Positions 24,905-33,359 of a stretch of DNA of 64,000 nt are shown here, one piece after another. Each line of letters opens with the position of its first letter. The stretch's first letter is position 1. The stretch is taken from positions 67,001 through 131,000 of the forward strand of contig NZ_SNYR01000003.1 in assembly GCF_004363175.1 (NCBI RefSeq), given 5' to 3'. Origin of the DNA: Maritalea mobilis (GTDB taxonomy: Bacteria > Pseudomonadota > Alphaproteobacteria > Rhizobiales > Devosiaceae). Position numbers and translations under genes: made by a program. Under the pieces are notes generated by a model. It worked only from the letters and a program-made list of their open reading frames with translations, searched no databases and was not told the origin of the DNA.

Positions 24905-25458
24905 GGCTCGAGCTCAATATCCCAATAAAGATAATCCATCCAACTCTCATGCAAATGGTTGGGTGGAAATTTGCGGCCATTGGCCTGCAAATCAAAAGTG
25001 GTCGGCCGATAAGGCATTTGCGTCGGCCACATATTGATGTCTTTCGGCATCTTATTGGCTTTGCGCAAATTACAGGGCGAACATGCTGTCACCACATTGT
25101 CCCAAGTGGTGCGCCCACCCCTTGAGCGCGGGATCAAATGATCAAAGGTCAGATCATCCTTTGAATGACAATATTGACATTCAAAATGATCGCGCAAAAA
25201 CACATTAAAGCGCGTAAAGGCAGGATTACCTGTTGGCTTTACATAAGATTTGAGGCTCACCACGCTGGGCAGTTGCATCTCAAAGCTTGGGCTTTTGATC
25301 ACCCGATCATAGTTGGAAACAATGTTCACACGCTCAAGGCAAACAGCTTTAATCGCGTCCTGCCAGGACCATAGAGACAGTGGATAATAACTCAGGGGCC
25401 GATAGTCAGCATTGAGTACCAGCGCCGGAAGAGATTCGGGTGACACATGCAGGGTCAC
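24901..25458 (-). CDS. HNH endonuclease family protein
   Basis: A 185-residue protein with a complete HNH module at about residues 85-140: RDHFECQYCHSKDD gives the first CxxC, DHLIPRSRGG supplies the catalytic Asp-His, and NVVTACSPCNLRKAN completes the zinc site. The flanking N-terminal ESLPALVLNADYRPLSYYPLSLWSW-like segment is typical of a housekeeping HNH family widespread in Proteobacteria with no known restriction partner. The natural target is not known. No methylase, integrase or defence gene is nearby. Confidence 0.88.
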   Translation of the reverse strand: MTLHVSPESLPALVLNADYRPLSYYPLSLWSWQDAIKAVCLERVNIVSNYDRVIKSPSFEMQLPSVVSLKSYVKPTGNPAFTRFNVFLRDHFECQYCHSKDDLTFDHLIPRSRGGRTTWDNVVTACSPCNLRKANKMPKDINMWPTQMPYRPTTFDLQANGRKFPPNHLHESWMDYLYWDIELEP

Positions 25459-25623
25459 GCCTTCCTCCTTAAAATGGAATCACTCGTTTTGAACTCGCCT
25501 TAACTATTGTAGGCAGAACATGTCATATATGTGAAGTCTTTGTTCCATTTTTGCGACGACTGCGAAAAGCAGAAGTGCTGGGATTTCTTTGAAAGGAAAC
25601 TCGATAACTTACCCGCAACATTA

Positions 25624-26154
25624 TCAATGCGATAACTTGCCTGCATCACCTTGAATAATCTCACCAATATGGTTTGCATGCAGCAATACTTGACAACCAG
25701 CAAATTTGGCAAATGCGGGGTCAGCCACGTCAATTATTTCCCCCTGCCAAATATGTTGATCAAGACGCGTCGCAACCTTCACCACTGCCTCAACATGCTC
25801 GTCCTCGTCCGCCATCAAAAGCCCCACCAGAACCAAATCGCCCGGCCCAACAAGCCGCTTGAATTTGAGCGACGGCAATGGAACATCCGGCGGATTATGC
25901 ATCGCGAACAGAGCTAAATCTGCCAATTCAAATTGATCACGCTCTAAATTTGGAAAATCACCATCCGGCAAATCGATATATTGCTGCGCGTAGCTCTTCT
26001 GCAGTTTGGCACGATTCTTATCAATCGCGTCCAACTGGGCTTTTTCTTCCTGCTCTTGCTGCTTTTCTTTCAAATGCTCTTTGCGCAAAAAATAAAACGC
26101 GATGGCCAGCACCCCAGCGATCCATACCAGATTCAACAATATGCTCGGTGTCAT
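25624..26154 (-). CDS. Membrane-anchored protein of unknown function, DUF2314-like C-terminus
   Basis: A 176-residue protein with one N-terminal transmembrane helix (about residues 5-23), then a charged coiled-coil-like stretch (KEHLKEKQQEQEEKAQLDAIDKN) and a soluble domain. The part around DEHVEAVVKVATRLDQHIWQGEI-like residues 120-165 recalls DUF2314 proteins, but the match is only by eye. It follows the 275-residue membrane protein gene by 9 nt and is likely co-transcribed. The function cannot be told. Confidence 0.6.
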   Translation of the reverse strand: MTPSILLNLVWIAGVLAIAFYFLRKEHLKEKQQEQEEKAQLDAIDKNRAKLQKSYAQQYIDLPDGDFPNLERDQFELADLALFAMHNPPDVPLPSLKFKRLVGPGDLVLVGLLMADEDEHVEAVVKVATRLDQHIWQGEIIDVADPAFAKFAGCQVLLHANHIGEIIQGDAGKLSH

Positions 26155-26163
26155 GGCATGCCC

Positions 26164-26991
26164 CTATTGGATGAACCAGAAGAAGCTGAGCAGCGACAAA
26201 GCGATCACCAACTCGATCAACACATTGCGATGCTCAACCCAAAGCACCTGCCAATAAGGTCGATGCAGTGTATAGTCGAGATATTGTTGGACTAACCGAT
26301 ATTGCCAACTTGCCTGCCCTTGTTCATCGTCAATCTGGCGATGTAAATCTGCCAAGTTCAAGCGTGATTGCTTGCTCAAATTTTGCCCCGAAACACCTTT
26401 GATCGATTTACGCAGAAGTTGAAACGCATCATTCCCATTCGCTTCTTTAAACGCCAAAATCGCTTTTTGCTCTGGCGGGGTAGCTCGCGGATGCAAGATA
26501 ATCAGTTGCCCAGCCGCCACCAACTGATCCTGCTCGATCAGCAAGGCAGCCAACCGACGCCGCAACGTAAAATTTTCGCGATAGATGGATAGCAGCCCGC
26601 GCAGGCGATCCAGCGCTTTATCCACATCACCATTCAACAAATCTTTTTCAATTCGACCATTAACCCGCTCAACATGGCGACGCTCAATGACACGCTGAAA
26701 CCAATGTGGACGGAAAAGAGCTGCATATCCCGCAAAGCCATAGACAAACAGCAAAATCATGCCATGGAACAAACCGCCCCACAGCATCATTGCAACACCG
26801 ACAAAGCCCCAAGCACTCTCATTGAATGCCTTAAACACCCAATAGCCGCCGCCAAGATAAAGCAGCAGCAAAAGCCCGTGGGTGATAAGTGGTGTGATGA
26901 GTGAACTGATTTGTAATTGAGTTGTGGGCGATGCCGCATCCTTGCGGGCTTGCTGAATCGCCCCGCGCAAATCAATGTCACTTTTAATCAT
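26164..26991 (-). CDS. Membrane protein with DUF6584-like helical domain
   Basis: A 275-residue protein with two hydrophobic helices near residues 30-50 and 58-90, a cytoplasmic helical region at about 105-245 and a final transmembrane helix at the C-terminus. The segment from ALDRLRGLLSIYRENFTLRR to QKAILAF resembles DUF6584, a TPR-like repeat of unknown function. It is the first gene of a two-gene minus-strand unit with the DUF2314-like gene, 9 nt apart. The pairing suggests a joint envelope role, but nothing more can be claimed. Confidence 0.6.
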   Translation of the reverse strand: MIKSDIDLRGAIQQARKDAASPTTQLQISSLITPLITHGLLLLLYLGGGYWVFKAFNESAWGFVGVAMMLWGGLFHGMILLFVYGFAGYAALFRPHWFQRVIERRHVERVNGRIEKDLLNGDVDKALDRLRGLLSIYRENFTLRRRLAALLIEQDQLVAAGQLIILHPRATPPEQKAILAFKEANGNDAFQLLRKSIKGVSGQNLSKQSRLNLADLHRQIDDEQGQASWQYRLVQQYLDYTLHRPYWQVLWVEHRNVLIELVIALSLLSFFWFIQ

Positions 26992-27027
26992 CGTCTGTAG
27001 AACCTAGATTTATTCAGGGTTCTAATA

Positions 27028-27046
27028 GGGCGCAATTTCTGCGCCC
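27028..27046 (-). terminator. Hairpin between the carboxylesterase and membrane-protein genes
   Basis: GGGCGCA and TGCGCCC pair perfectly (7 bp, 5-nt loop). A second, weaker inverted repeat (TAGAACC at 26998-27004 with GGTTCTA at 27018-27024) follows. The U-tract is poor, so termination of the carboxylesterase transcript may be partial. Confidence 0.5.
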
Positions 27047-27058
27047 GCGCAAGAATTA

Positions 27059-27718
27059 TCAGGTGACCTTCTTCAAAAATTCACCCGCAAACTCAAGCCC
27101 ATCCATGGAAATACCATGTCCTGTACCCGGGCACTTCTTCAAACGCACATCAAACCCTTGTGCGTCCAACGCAGTCGCAGCCTCAACACTGCCAGCAACG
27201 GGCACAACATCATCAACTTCGCCATGCACAAGGCAAACAGGTGGCTTGGATTTAATGGCGTCAGCCACATTTTCCACATCAACCATCTTGCCAGAAAAGG
27301 CAAGGATACCCGCCAGCGGCGTTTCAAACCGCAAGCCGGAATAAAGCGCCATCATCGCCCCTTGGGAAAAGCCAGCAAGAACCACATCGCCAAGCGTTAG
27401 CCCTGCTTCTTCAGTCCGCGCCAAAACATAGTCGCGCACAGTTGGATAAGCGCTTTCTGCGCCACGCGTATAGTCTGCGCCGATCCGCTCCACATTAAGC
27501 GGAAACCATTCATACCCCATCGGGTTCATGCTGCAACGATGCGGCGCGTTGGGCGAATAGAAGCCCACATGCGGAAAGGCATTCGCCCAATATTGCCCAA
27601 GCCCGATTAGATCTTGTCCATCTGAGCCATATCCATGCAACAAAATCACAAGCTTTTTTGCAGGCGCCCCATTTGCAGGGGCCAAAGTGGGGCCAGACAA
27701 TTCAAGCGATGAACTCAT
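27059..27718 (-). CDS. Phospholipase/carboxylesterase family alpha/beta hydrolase
   Basis: A 219-residue cytosolic serine hydrolase. The oxyanion segment LVILLHGYGSDGQDLIGLG lies near residues 23-42, the nucleophile serine is in GFSQGAMMAL, the acid lies in VHGEVDDVVPV and the histidine in GTGHGISMDG. This is the pattern of bacterial carboxylesterase 2 (YpfH-like) proteins of usual length. Its start overlaps the end of the alkA-like gene by 4 nt, so the two are co-transcribed. Confidence 0.9.
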   Translation of the reverse strand: MSSSLELSGPTLAPANGAPAKKLVILLHGYGSDGQDLIGLGQYWANAFPHVGFYSPNAPHRCSMNPMGYEWFPLNVERIGADYTRGAESAYPTVRDYVLARTEEAGLTLGDVVLAGFSQGAMMALYSGLRFETPLAGILAFSGKMVDVENVADAIKSKPPVCLVHGEVDDVVPVAGSVEAATALDAQGFDVRLKKCPGTGHGISMDGLEFAGEFLKKVT

Positions 27719-28362
27719 AAAACAATACCTTCTTTATCTTTCAGCACAGCGAAATAGCGCCACATCAATCGCGATGCCGCCCCGCGATAGGGCGACCAGA
27801 TCTCTGTTAACGCGCGCGTTTCTTTTTCTTTTGGCACATCTTCAAGCCCATTGATATGCCCCACCATCTTTTGCAACGCCAAATCGCCTGCGGGGAAAAT
27901 GTCGGGGTGCCCCAGGCAAAACAGCAAATAGATTTCTGCCGTCCACGGGCCGATGCCCTTTAGTTTTGTAAGTTGCTCAATCGCCTCCTCAGGTGGCAAA
28001 TGCACAAGCTGGTCAAATTGCAGCTCACCAGATTGCTCGGCCTCCGCCACAACGCACAGGGTGCGAAATTTACTGGCGGATAAGCCAGCACCGCGCACTT
28101 TTTCTTCAGGATGAGTTAAAAACTCAGCGGCGCACACATTTTCCATAAGTCCAGCAAAACGCCCCCAAATGGCAGACGCCGCAGCAACGGACACTTGTTG
28201 CCCCACCACAATCTTGGCCATGCCTTCAAACCCATCGGTCGACTCGCGCAATGGCACTTCGCCGCAGTCGGCGATCACAGATTTCAAGCGCGGATCACAA
28301 GCCGCCAACCCGTCCAAATGCGCCTCTAAAACCGCGCGGCTTTTCAATCGTTCTTTATGCAT
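27715..28362 (-). CDS. DNA-3-methyladenine glycosylase (AlkA/HhH-GPD family)
   Basis: A 215-residue base-excision repair glycosylase. The helix-hairpin-helix is LTKLKGIGPWTAEIYLLF (about 135-152), and the catalytic aspartate follows in IFPAGDLALQKMVG. It lacks the N-terminal domain of E. coli AlkA, as do many short members. The ATG at 28362 gives a family-like start (MHKERLKSRAVLEAHL); the open frame extends to 28464 but would overlap the divergent gluQ. With Ada elsewhere in the window it could serve alkylation repair; no Ada site was seen here. Confidence 0.88.
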   Translation of the reverse strand: MHKERLKSRAVLEAHLDGLAACDPRLKSVIADCGEVPLRESTDGFEGMAKIVVGQQVSVAAASAIWGRFAGLMENVCAAEFLTHPEEKVRGAGLSASKFRTLCVVAEAEQSGELQFDQLVHLPPEEAIEQLTKLKGIGPWTAEIYLLFCLGHPDIFPAGDLALQKMVGHINGLEDVPKEKETRALTEIWSPYRGAASRLMWRYFAVLKDKEGIVL

Positions 28363-28410
28363 GGCGTTCGCTCGTGTATGAAGAAGGCAACTTTTCACTA
28401 GCTTTGACTT

Positions 28411-29268
28411 ATGACAGCAAAAACACAACCCGTTTTCCGCTTTGCGCCTAGCCCCAATGGCCATCTACATTTGGGCCATGCCTATTCAGCGCTATTGACT
28501 AACAAAATTGCGCGCCATTTTGGCGGAAAAACTTTGCTGCGCATTGAAGATATTGATCAAGCCCGCTGCACACCAGAACTGGTCACTCAAATGCTTAGCG
28601 ATTTGGAGTGGATTGGCTTTGAATTTGAAGGCACGCCAGAAATACAATCTGATCATTTCGAGCGCTATCGTGCCGCCGCTGACACCCTAAAACAGCGCGA
28701 CCTGATCTATCCCTGCTTTTGCAGCCGCAAAGATATTCGCGAAAATGCCGACGGCCAAACCGATCCTGACGGCGCCCCCATTTATCCGGGCACATGCCGC
28801 CATTTATCATCAAGCGAAGTTGAAGAGAAATTAGCGCAAAATATCCCGCACAGTTGGCGACTGGATATGAAAAAAGCGCTGGTGGAAACCGGCGCTTTGA
28901 CATGGCGTGAACTTCAGGCCGACCTTGAAACAATCAGTACCATTGAAGCTGATCCAATGAGTTGGGGCGATGTGATTTTGGTGCGAAAGGATACGCCAAC
29001 CTCCTATCATCTGAGCGTGGTGCTGGACGATGCCGCCCAACAGATCACCCACATCACCCGCGGCAAAGATCTATATGCTGCCACATCGATCCATCGGGTG
29101 TTGCAAAAACTCTTCGCTCTTCCCGAACCGCTTTATCATCATCATGATTTAATCCGCGATGAAGCGGCAGAAAAACTGTCTAAATCAAAAAAGGCACAAA
29201 GCCTCAAGGAGCTGCGCGAGCAAGGCTGGAGCGCGCACCAGGTGCGCGCCGCCATTGGATTAGACTAA
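28411..29268 (+). CDS. gluQ: Glutamyl-Q tRNA(Asp) synthetase
   Basis: A 285-residue paralogue of glutamyl-tRNA synthetase lacking the anticodon-binding domain; it attaches glutamate to the queuosine of tRNA-Asp. The HIGH-type motif lies in RFAPSPNGHLHLGHAYSA, the KMSKS-type motif is KLSKSKKAQ, and a zinc site with cysteines in PCFCSRKDI and GTCRHL is visible. It is divergent from the alkA-like gene and convergent with the epimerase gene, sharing overlapping stops. The ribosome site before the ATG is weak. Confidence 0.94.
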   Translation: MTAKTQPVFRFAPSPNGHLHLGHAYSALLTNKIARHFGGKTLLRIEDIDQARCTPELVTQMLSDLEWIGFEFEGTPEIQSDHFERYRAAADTLKQRDLIYPCFCSRKDIRENADGQTDPDGAPIYPGTCRHLSSSEVEEKLAQNIPHSWRLDMKKALVETGALTWRELQADLETISTIEADPMSWGDVILVRKDTPTSYHLSVVLDDAAQQITHITRGKDLYAATSIHRVLQKLFALPEPLYHHHDLIRDEAAEKLSKSKKAQSLKELREQGWSAHQVRAAIGLD

Positions 29269-30251
29269 GCTGCACGCTTGGCCTTGATTTTCGCTAATTC
29301 ATGTTCTGGCAACAGACTATAAGTTGTTTCCGCCACTGCGCGTTCAAACGGCGTGCCAAAATCCGAGCCTAAAATCGCATCCAGTTTGGGGTCCACCAAT
29401 TCATGTGGCTCCTGCCACAAATAACGCATTTTGACGATTTCCCGCATCATGGGATTGAATACCGCCATCGCGTTGAACACCCACCACGGCAATTGCACCA
29501 CCTTATAAGGCGTCGGCAAGGCAGCTTGGATCAAAGTAATCAATTCTTCGCCTGTCGCGCGGTAGCCCGCAAAATGGAAATTCTCATAGGCGTCCAATTG
29601 GTCGCGCTGCGCAGCAACCTTCTCAAATGCACGGCCTAAATCTGGTAAATAGGCCCAGCTATGCTTGGTTTTACCATCACAAATCCGCGTGATTTTGCCT
29701 TTGTGGAATTCCCGCGCAATCGCCAAATCAAACCAACTGCCCGTCGCATCAGGCCCAAAATAGTCACTGGCGCGGATCACAATCACCTGGAAATTATAGG
29801 TACGACCAGCCTCGACTAATTCCTTCTCCATCTGCACCCGAATCTCGCCCTTATCCGTGGCAGGGTTTTGCGGCAAATCTGGTGTTAGCCGATGATCCTT
29901 CGCGCCATAATTATAAACATTGCCAGCGAAGATAAGCGTCTTGCCGCTACCCTTCATCGCCTCAATCACCACCCGATTAAGCGCCACCGCGCCCTTTTCC
30001 ATGTCGGCCCATTTATCATAAGGAAGGTTTAGCGCGTGCACCACCACATCCGCGCCAGAAACGGCACGTTGCACATCTTGCAGATTAAAGCCGTCGCCCT
30101 TCACAAATTCAAAACCATCGAATGGCGCGCGATTTTCGCGACCAAAGCCCTTCACTTGCCACCCGGCATCGATAAATGCTTTGGCGGCGAATTGGCCAAT
30201 GCGACCGTTGATGCCCAAAATAGAAACTGTTTGCGTGCTGTTCTCAGTCAT
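29265..30251 (-). CDS. NAD-dependent epimerase/dehydratase-family protein
   Basis: A 328-residue short-chain-type protein. The nucleotide-binding loop is ILGINGRIGQFAAKAF (GxxGxxG), followed by VVVHALNLPYD and an NVYNYGAKD segment in place of the classical catalytic strand; the usual YxxxK is not clearly kept, so it may be an atypical member. RASDYFGPDATGSW recalls nucleoside-sugar epimerases. It is divergent from a LysR gene with inverted repeats between, so it is likely the regulated target. The substrate is unknown. Confidence 0.8.
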   Translation of the reverse strand: MTENSTQTVSILGINGRIGQFAAKAFIDAGWQVKGFGRENRAPFDGFEFVKGDGFNLQDVQRAVSGADVVVHALNLPYDKWADMEKGAVALNRVVIEAMKGSGKTLIFAGNVYNYGAKDHRLTPDLPQNPATDKGEIRVQMEKELVEAGRTYNFQVIVIRASDYFGPDATGSWFDLAIAREFHKGKITRICDGKTKHSWAYLPDLGRAFEKVAAQRDQLDAYENFHFAGYRATGEELITLIQAALPTPYKVVQLPWWVFNAMAVFNPMMREIVKMRYLWQEPHELVDPKLDAILGSDFGTPFERAVAETTYSLLPEHELAKIKAKRAA

Positions 30252-30289
30252 TTTCAAAATCCCTTCATTGCTGATGGGACTAAGATGAT

Positions 30290-30347
30290 ATATTCATATT
30301 CAAATGAAAATTGACTGAAACCGCATTTGGGATATTCAAATATGAAT
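30290..30347. promoter_or_regulatory. Repeated inverted motifs in the epimerase/LysR gap
   Basis: ATATTCATATTCAAATG at 30290-30306 and a near-palindrome ATATTCAAATATGAAT at 30332-30347 share the ATTCA/TGAAT unit. The second overlaps the LysR ATG, as expected of an autoregulated LysR site and target promoter. Confidence 0.45.
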
Positions 30348-31250
30348 ACCACGATAATTGAACCTGATTGGTTTTTGTGGCGATCCTTTCTTGCGGTGAT
30401 GGAGGAAGGGTCGCTCTCCGCGGCAGCACGTAAACTGGGCGCGTCCCAACCCACCATTGGCCGCCATATCGAAGAATTGGAAAACAGCCTGAGCGCAGTA
30501 TTGTTTGACCGCACCGGCCGCGGCTTAAACCCAACCCCTTTGGCGCATCAAATGCTCAATTCTGTGCGCGGCGCAAAGTCCGCATTGGCCGAGGCACAAT
30601 TAATGGCCAGCGGCAGCACTCAAATGCTGGACGGCACCGTGCGGATCACCGCATCACAAGTGCTGTCTCATCATATTTTGCCAGGCATTTTGAAAAAGAC
30701 ACGGCAAACCTATCCCACCATTCAGTTGGAAATCGTCCCGTCCGATTCGGCAGAAAATCTTTTGCTGCGCGAAGCCGACATTGCCATCCGCATGTTCCGC
30801 CCCAGCCAATTGGATGTGGTCGCGAAAAAAATCGGCCTTGTGCCGCTTTGCGCCTGCGCCCACCAATCCTATCTCGATCGGCATGGAACGCCAGAAACCA
30901 TCGACGATCTGTTCGGCCATGAATTATTGGGGCTCGATCGGCAGGAAGATATTATCAAAGTAGCGCGCATGATCGGGTTTGAACTTAAACGCGAAGACTT
31001 CGCTGTTCGCACCGACAGCCAAACCGCCATTTGGCAGATGGCGGCCCAGGGGCTAGGCGTCTCCTTCGCCCAAAAAAGCCTAATTGATAGCACGCCGGGC
31101 ATGGTACGGCTGGTGCCAGAGTTGAACATTCCCCCCATGGAAATGTGGGTCGCCGCCCACAAGGAAGTGCATCGCGCAAAGCGCATCCGCGTCATTTATG
31201 ACCTATTGGCCAAGGAACTTATCCCCTATACTAGCCACCAAATCACCTAA
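30342..31250 (+). CDS. LysR-family transcriptional regulator
   Basis: A 302-residue LysR regulator. The N-terminal helix-turn-helix is FLAVMEEGSLSAAARKLGASQPTIGRHIEELE (read here across about residues 16-47), followed by the linker and a substrate-binding domain of two lobes (LDGTVRITASQVLSHHILP, later QTAIWQMAAQGLGVSFAQ). The ATG at 30342 is preferred to the TTG at 30327. It is divergent from the epimerase gene and probably controls it. The effector is unknown. Confidence 0.9.
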   Translation: MNTTIIEPDWFLWRSFLAVMEEGSLSAAARKLGASQPTIGRHIEELENSLSAVLFDRTGRGLNPTPLAHQMLNSVRGAKSALAEAQLMASGSTQMLDGTVRITASQVLSHHILPGILKKTRQTYPTIQLEIVPSDSAENLLLREADIAIRMFRPSQLDVVAKKIGLVPLCACAHQSYLDRHGTPETIDDLFGHELLGLDRQEDIIKVARMIGFELKREDFAVRTDSQTAIWQMAAQGLGVSFAQKSLIDSTPGMVRLVPELNIPPMEMWVAAHKEVHRAKRIRVIYDLLAKELIPYTSHQIT

Positions 31251-31262
31251 CCAAAAAGATTG

Positions 31263-31460
31263 ATGATGGATCAAATACTCAACTATCTCATTTTTGCGGC
31301 CATAGCCGTGGTCGCGATCATTCTTGGTGCTGGCCTGATCAATATGTTCCGTGGCGGCAACCCAAATCTCAGCCAAAAACTGATGCGCGCACGAGTGATT
31401 GCCCAAGCTGTCGCGCTGCTGCTTTTGTTTATTGCAGCATTCTTTTTTGCACCCAAATAG
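31263..31460 (+). CDS. HIG1-domain (twin transmembrane) small protein
   Basis: A 65-residue inner-membrane protein with two hydrophobic helices (about 6-26 and 44-62) separated by a short polar loop (FRGGNPNLSQKLMRARVIAQ). This fits the HIG1/twin-transmembrane family, in which alphaproteobacterial members are linked with respiratory complexes. ATG at 31263 or 31266. It lies between the LysR gene and the cobalamin adenosyltransferase gene (9 nt apart), suggesting an operon with the latter. Confidence 0.75.
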   Translation: MMDQILNYLIFAAIAVVAIILGAGLINMFRGGNPNLSQKLMRARVIAQAVALLLLFIAAFFFAPK

Positions 31461-31469
31461 GAGGCGAAA

Positions 31470-32045
31470 ATGGTCAAACTGAATAAGATTTACACCAAAA
31501 CCGGCGATGATGGCACAACTGGCTTGGTTGTCGGCCCACGCCGTCCAAAATTCGATCTACGCGTGGCCGCCTATGGTACCGTGGACGAGGCAAACTCCAC
31601 CCTTGGGTTGGTGCGCTTACACACAGCAGATCATAAGGAAATGGATCAAGTGATCTTGCGCGTGCAAAATGACCTCTTTGATCTCGGGTCAGACTTGGCA
31701 ACGCCGGACACGGGCGAAGATCTGGGCTTTGAACCACTGCGGATCATCGCAAGCCAGGTGACTTGGCTGGAAGAAACCATCGACCAATTCAACGCGCATT
31801 TGGAACCCATCAAAAGCTTCACCCTGCCGGGTGGTTCAGCCTTGGCCGCACATCTGCATTTGGCCCGTACAATCGTGCGCCGTGCTGAGCGGGATGCCAT
31901 TGAACTGAAAGCGCAAGAAGCAGATGTGAACGCGGAAGCGATTAAATATCTCAACCGCCTCTCAGATTTATTATTTGTCTTGTCACGCATCGCCAATGAT
32001 AATGGCGCATCGGATATTTTGTGGGCGCCGGGCAAGCACCGCTAA
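31470..32045 (+). CDS. Cob(I)alamin adenosyltransferase, PduO type
   Basis: A 191-residue ATP:corrinoid adenosyltransferase. The N-terminal KLNKIYTKTGDDGTTGL motif binds ATP; VAAYGTVDEANSTLGL and the C-terminal YLNRLSDLLFVLSRIAND segment with the FxLPGGS-type motif (FTLPGGSALAAHLH) are typical of PduO enzymes. AGGAGG 5 nt before the ATG gives a strong ribosome site. It provides adenosylcobalamin, so the organism has B12-dependent enzymes. No cobalamin riboswitch was seen upstream. Confidence 0.93.
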   Translation: MVKLNKIYTKTGDDGTTGLVVGPRRPKFDLRVAAYGTVDEANSTLGLVRLHTADHKEMDQVILRVQNDLFDLGSDLATPDTGEDLGFEPLRIIASQVTWLEETIDQFNAHLEPIKSFTLPGGSALAAHLHLARTIVRRAERDAIELKAQEADVNAEAIKYLNRLSDLLFVLSRIANDNGASDILWAPGKHR

Positions 32046-32075
32046 TCCACAAACAACAAGTGAGCGAAGCGCCTT

Positions 32076-32756
32076 ATGTTTTTGCCTTTTTATGACCAAA
32101 ACCCAAAGCGCTTCGTGATCAAGCCATATGTGAATTATGGCCTGATCCTCATCACAACACTCGCTTTCACCATTCAATATATCCTGCCACAAAATGCAGA
32201 AAACTATGTAATCGCAACGTTCGCCATGGTGCCCTATTGGTTTGCCGATGGCCGGATCGACCAAATCCCATTTGTGCCGGATGAATTCACCTTCATCACA
32301 TACGCGTTCTTGCACGGAGATTGGCTGCACCTTCTGTCCAACATGCTGTTCCTATGGGTGTTTGGCGATAATATTGAAGATGCGTTGGGTCATGTCCGCT
32401 ATTTGCTCTTTTATTTGCTTTGTGCGGCAGGTGGCGCGGGTTTGCATTTTCTGATGTTCCAAGGTGATCTTTCACCCTTGGTGGGCGCGTCAGGCGCTGT
32501 CGCCGGTGTCATCGGCGCCTATATTTTGCTGTATCCAAAAGTTCGCGTTTATGTGCTGGCGCGGATCATTGTGCCGCTCCCCTTGCCCATCCCCGCCCTA
32601 TGGGTGCTGGGCGCGTGGATCATCATGCAATTTGTCTATGTGATCTTGCCGCAAACTGATTCGGTTGCATGGTGGGCTCATATTGGCGGCGTGCTGACGG
32701 GCATGGCCCTCGTGTTTTTGCTAAAACGCCCGGAAGTAAAACTCTTCCAAGGCTAG
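32076..32756 (+). CDS. Rhomboid-family intramembrane serine protease
   Basis: A 226-residue polytopic membrane protein with six predicted helices. The first conserved loop is HGDWLHLLSNMLFLWVFGDNIED (partly shown by HLLSNML), the catalytic serine lies in GASGAVAGVIGAY and the catalytic histidine in WWAHIGGVLTGM. All core residues of an active rhomboid are present. It follows the adenosyltransferase by 30 nt and may share its transcript. It is convergent with the TetR gene. Confidence 0.92.
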   Translation: MFLPFYDQNPKRFVIKPYVNYGLILITTLAFTIQYILPQNAENYVIATFAMVPYWFADGRIDQIPFVPDEFTFITYAFLHGDWLHLLSNMLFLWVFGDNIEDALGHVRYLLFYLLCAAGGAGLHFLMFQGDLSPLVGASGAVAGVIGAYILLYPKVRVYVLARIIVPLPLPIPALWVLGAWIIMQFVYVILPQTDSVAWWAHIGGVLTGMALVFLLKRPEVKLFQG

Positions 32757-32765
32757 GCGGCACAA

Positions 32766-33359
32766 CTAAAGCCCTGCGCCATCCAGCAGCAAACCCATAT
32801 TGGTTTTCATTTTGCCATATAGGCCGGGCTCCCATTTGATCAGCGAGCCGATCAAATTTGTCCCCTCAAATTGGGTGATCAGGCCAAATGCAATTTGCGG
32901 CGCAATATCTGTTGGCTTGCCCTTCGTCAAAAGGGCCGTCTCAATCATTTCAGTGAGCAGCTGCTGATATTCCAAAAAGAAGCCCCGCACCATGTCTTTC
33001 GCTTGCGCGTCGCGCCCTGCGAAAGAATAGAACTCCAAACCGATCGCCACAAACACATCATTTTCCGCCAGCACTTCTTCTGTCTGATCAATCCATTCCA
33101 TCAGAATTTGCCGAAAATCACCCTCGGTTTGCCGCAAATGATGCAACACATCCATATTTTGTTCAAAGAACCGCTTCATCAACGCGAAGATCAGATCCTC
33201 TTTGCTTTTGAAATAGAGATAAATGGTGGCTTTGCTCACCCCGGCGGCTAGGGCCACTTCCTCCAATTTGGTGGATTGCAACCCACTGCGCGAGAAAACC
33301 AACATGGCCGCATCTAAGATTTGAGGAATACGCTTTGCGCTCATATTGGGGCGGGGCAT
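32766..33359 (-). CDS. TetR-family transcriptional regulator
   Basis: A 197-residue repressor-like protein. The N-terminal helix-turn-helix is IPQILDAAMLVFSRSGLQST...VSKATIYLYFKSKEDLIFA, and the rest is a helical ligand-binding domain ending in LIKWEPGLYGKM. Its ATG shares one base with the GNAT stop (TGATG), with GGAAG upstream, so it is translated with the GNAT gene. The operon order is membrane protein, GNAT, TetR, and a perfect palindrome lies ahead of the first gene, suggesting autoregulation. A longer frame to 33395 lacks a ribosome site. Confidence 0.9.
   Translation of the reverse strand: MPRPNMSAKRIPQILDAAMLVFSRSGLQSTKLEEVALAAGVSKATIYLYFKSKEDLIFALMKRFFEQNMDVLHHLRQTEGDFRQILMEWIDQTEEVLAENDVFVAIGLEFYSFAGRDAQAKDMVRGFFLEYQQLLTEMIETALLTKGKPTDIAPQIAFGLITQFEGTNLIGSLIKWEPGLYGKMKTNMGLLLDGAGL

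Noticed and set aside
24901-25458. HNH gene considered as part of a restriction or defence system
   Set aside because: No methylase, helicase, toxin or mobile gene is adjacent, and the protein matches a widespread housekeeping HNH family.
31480-31500. Possible cobalamin riboswitch at the adenosyltransferase gene
   Set aside because: Only 9 nt separate it from the previous gene and no B12-box sequence is seen upstream.
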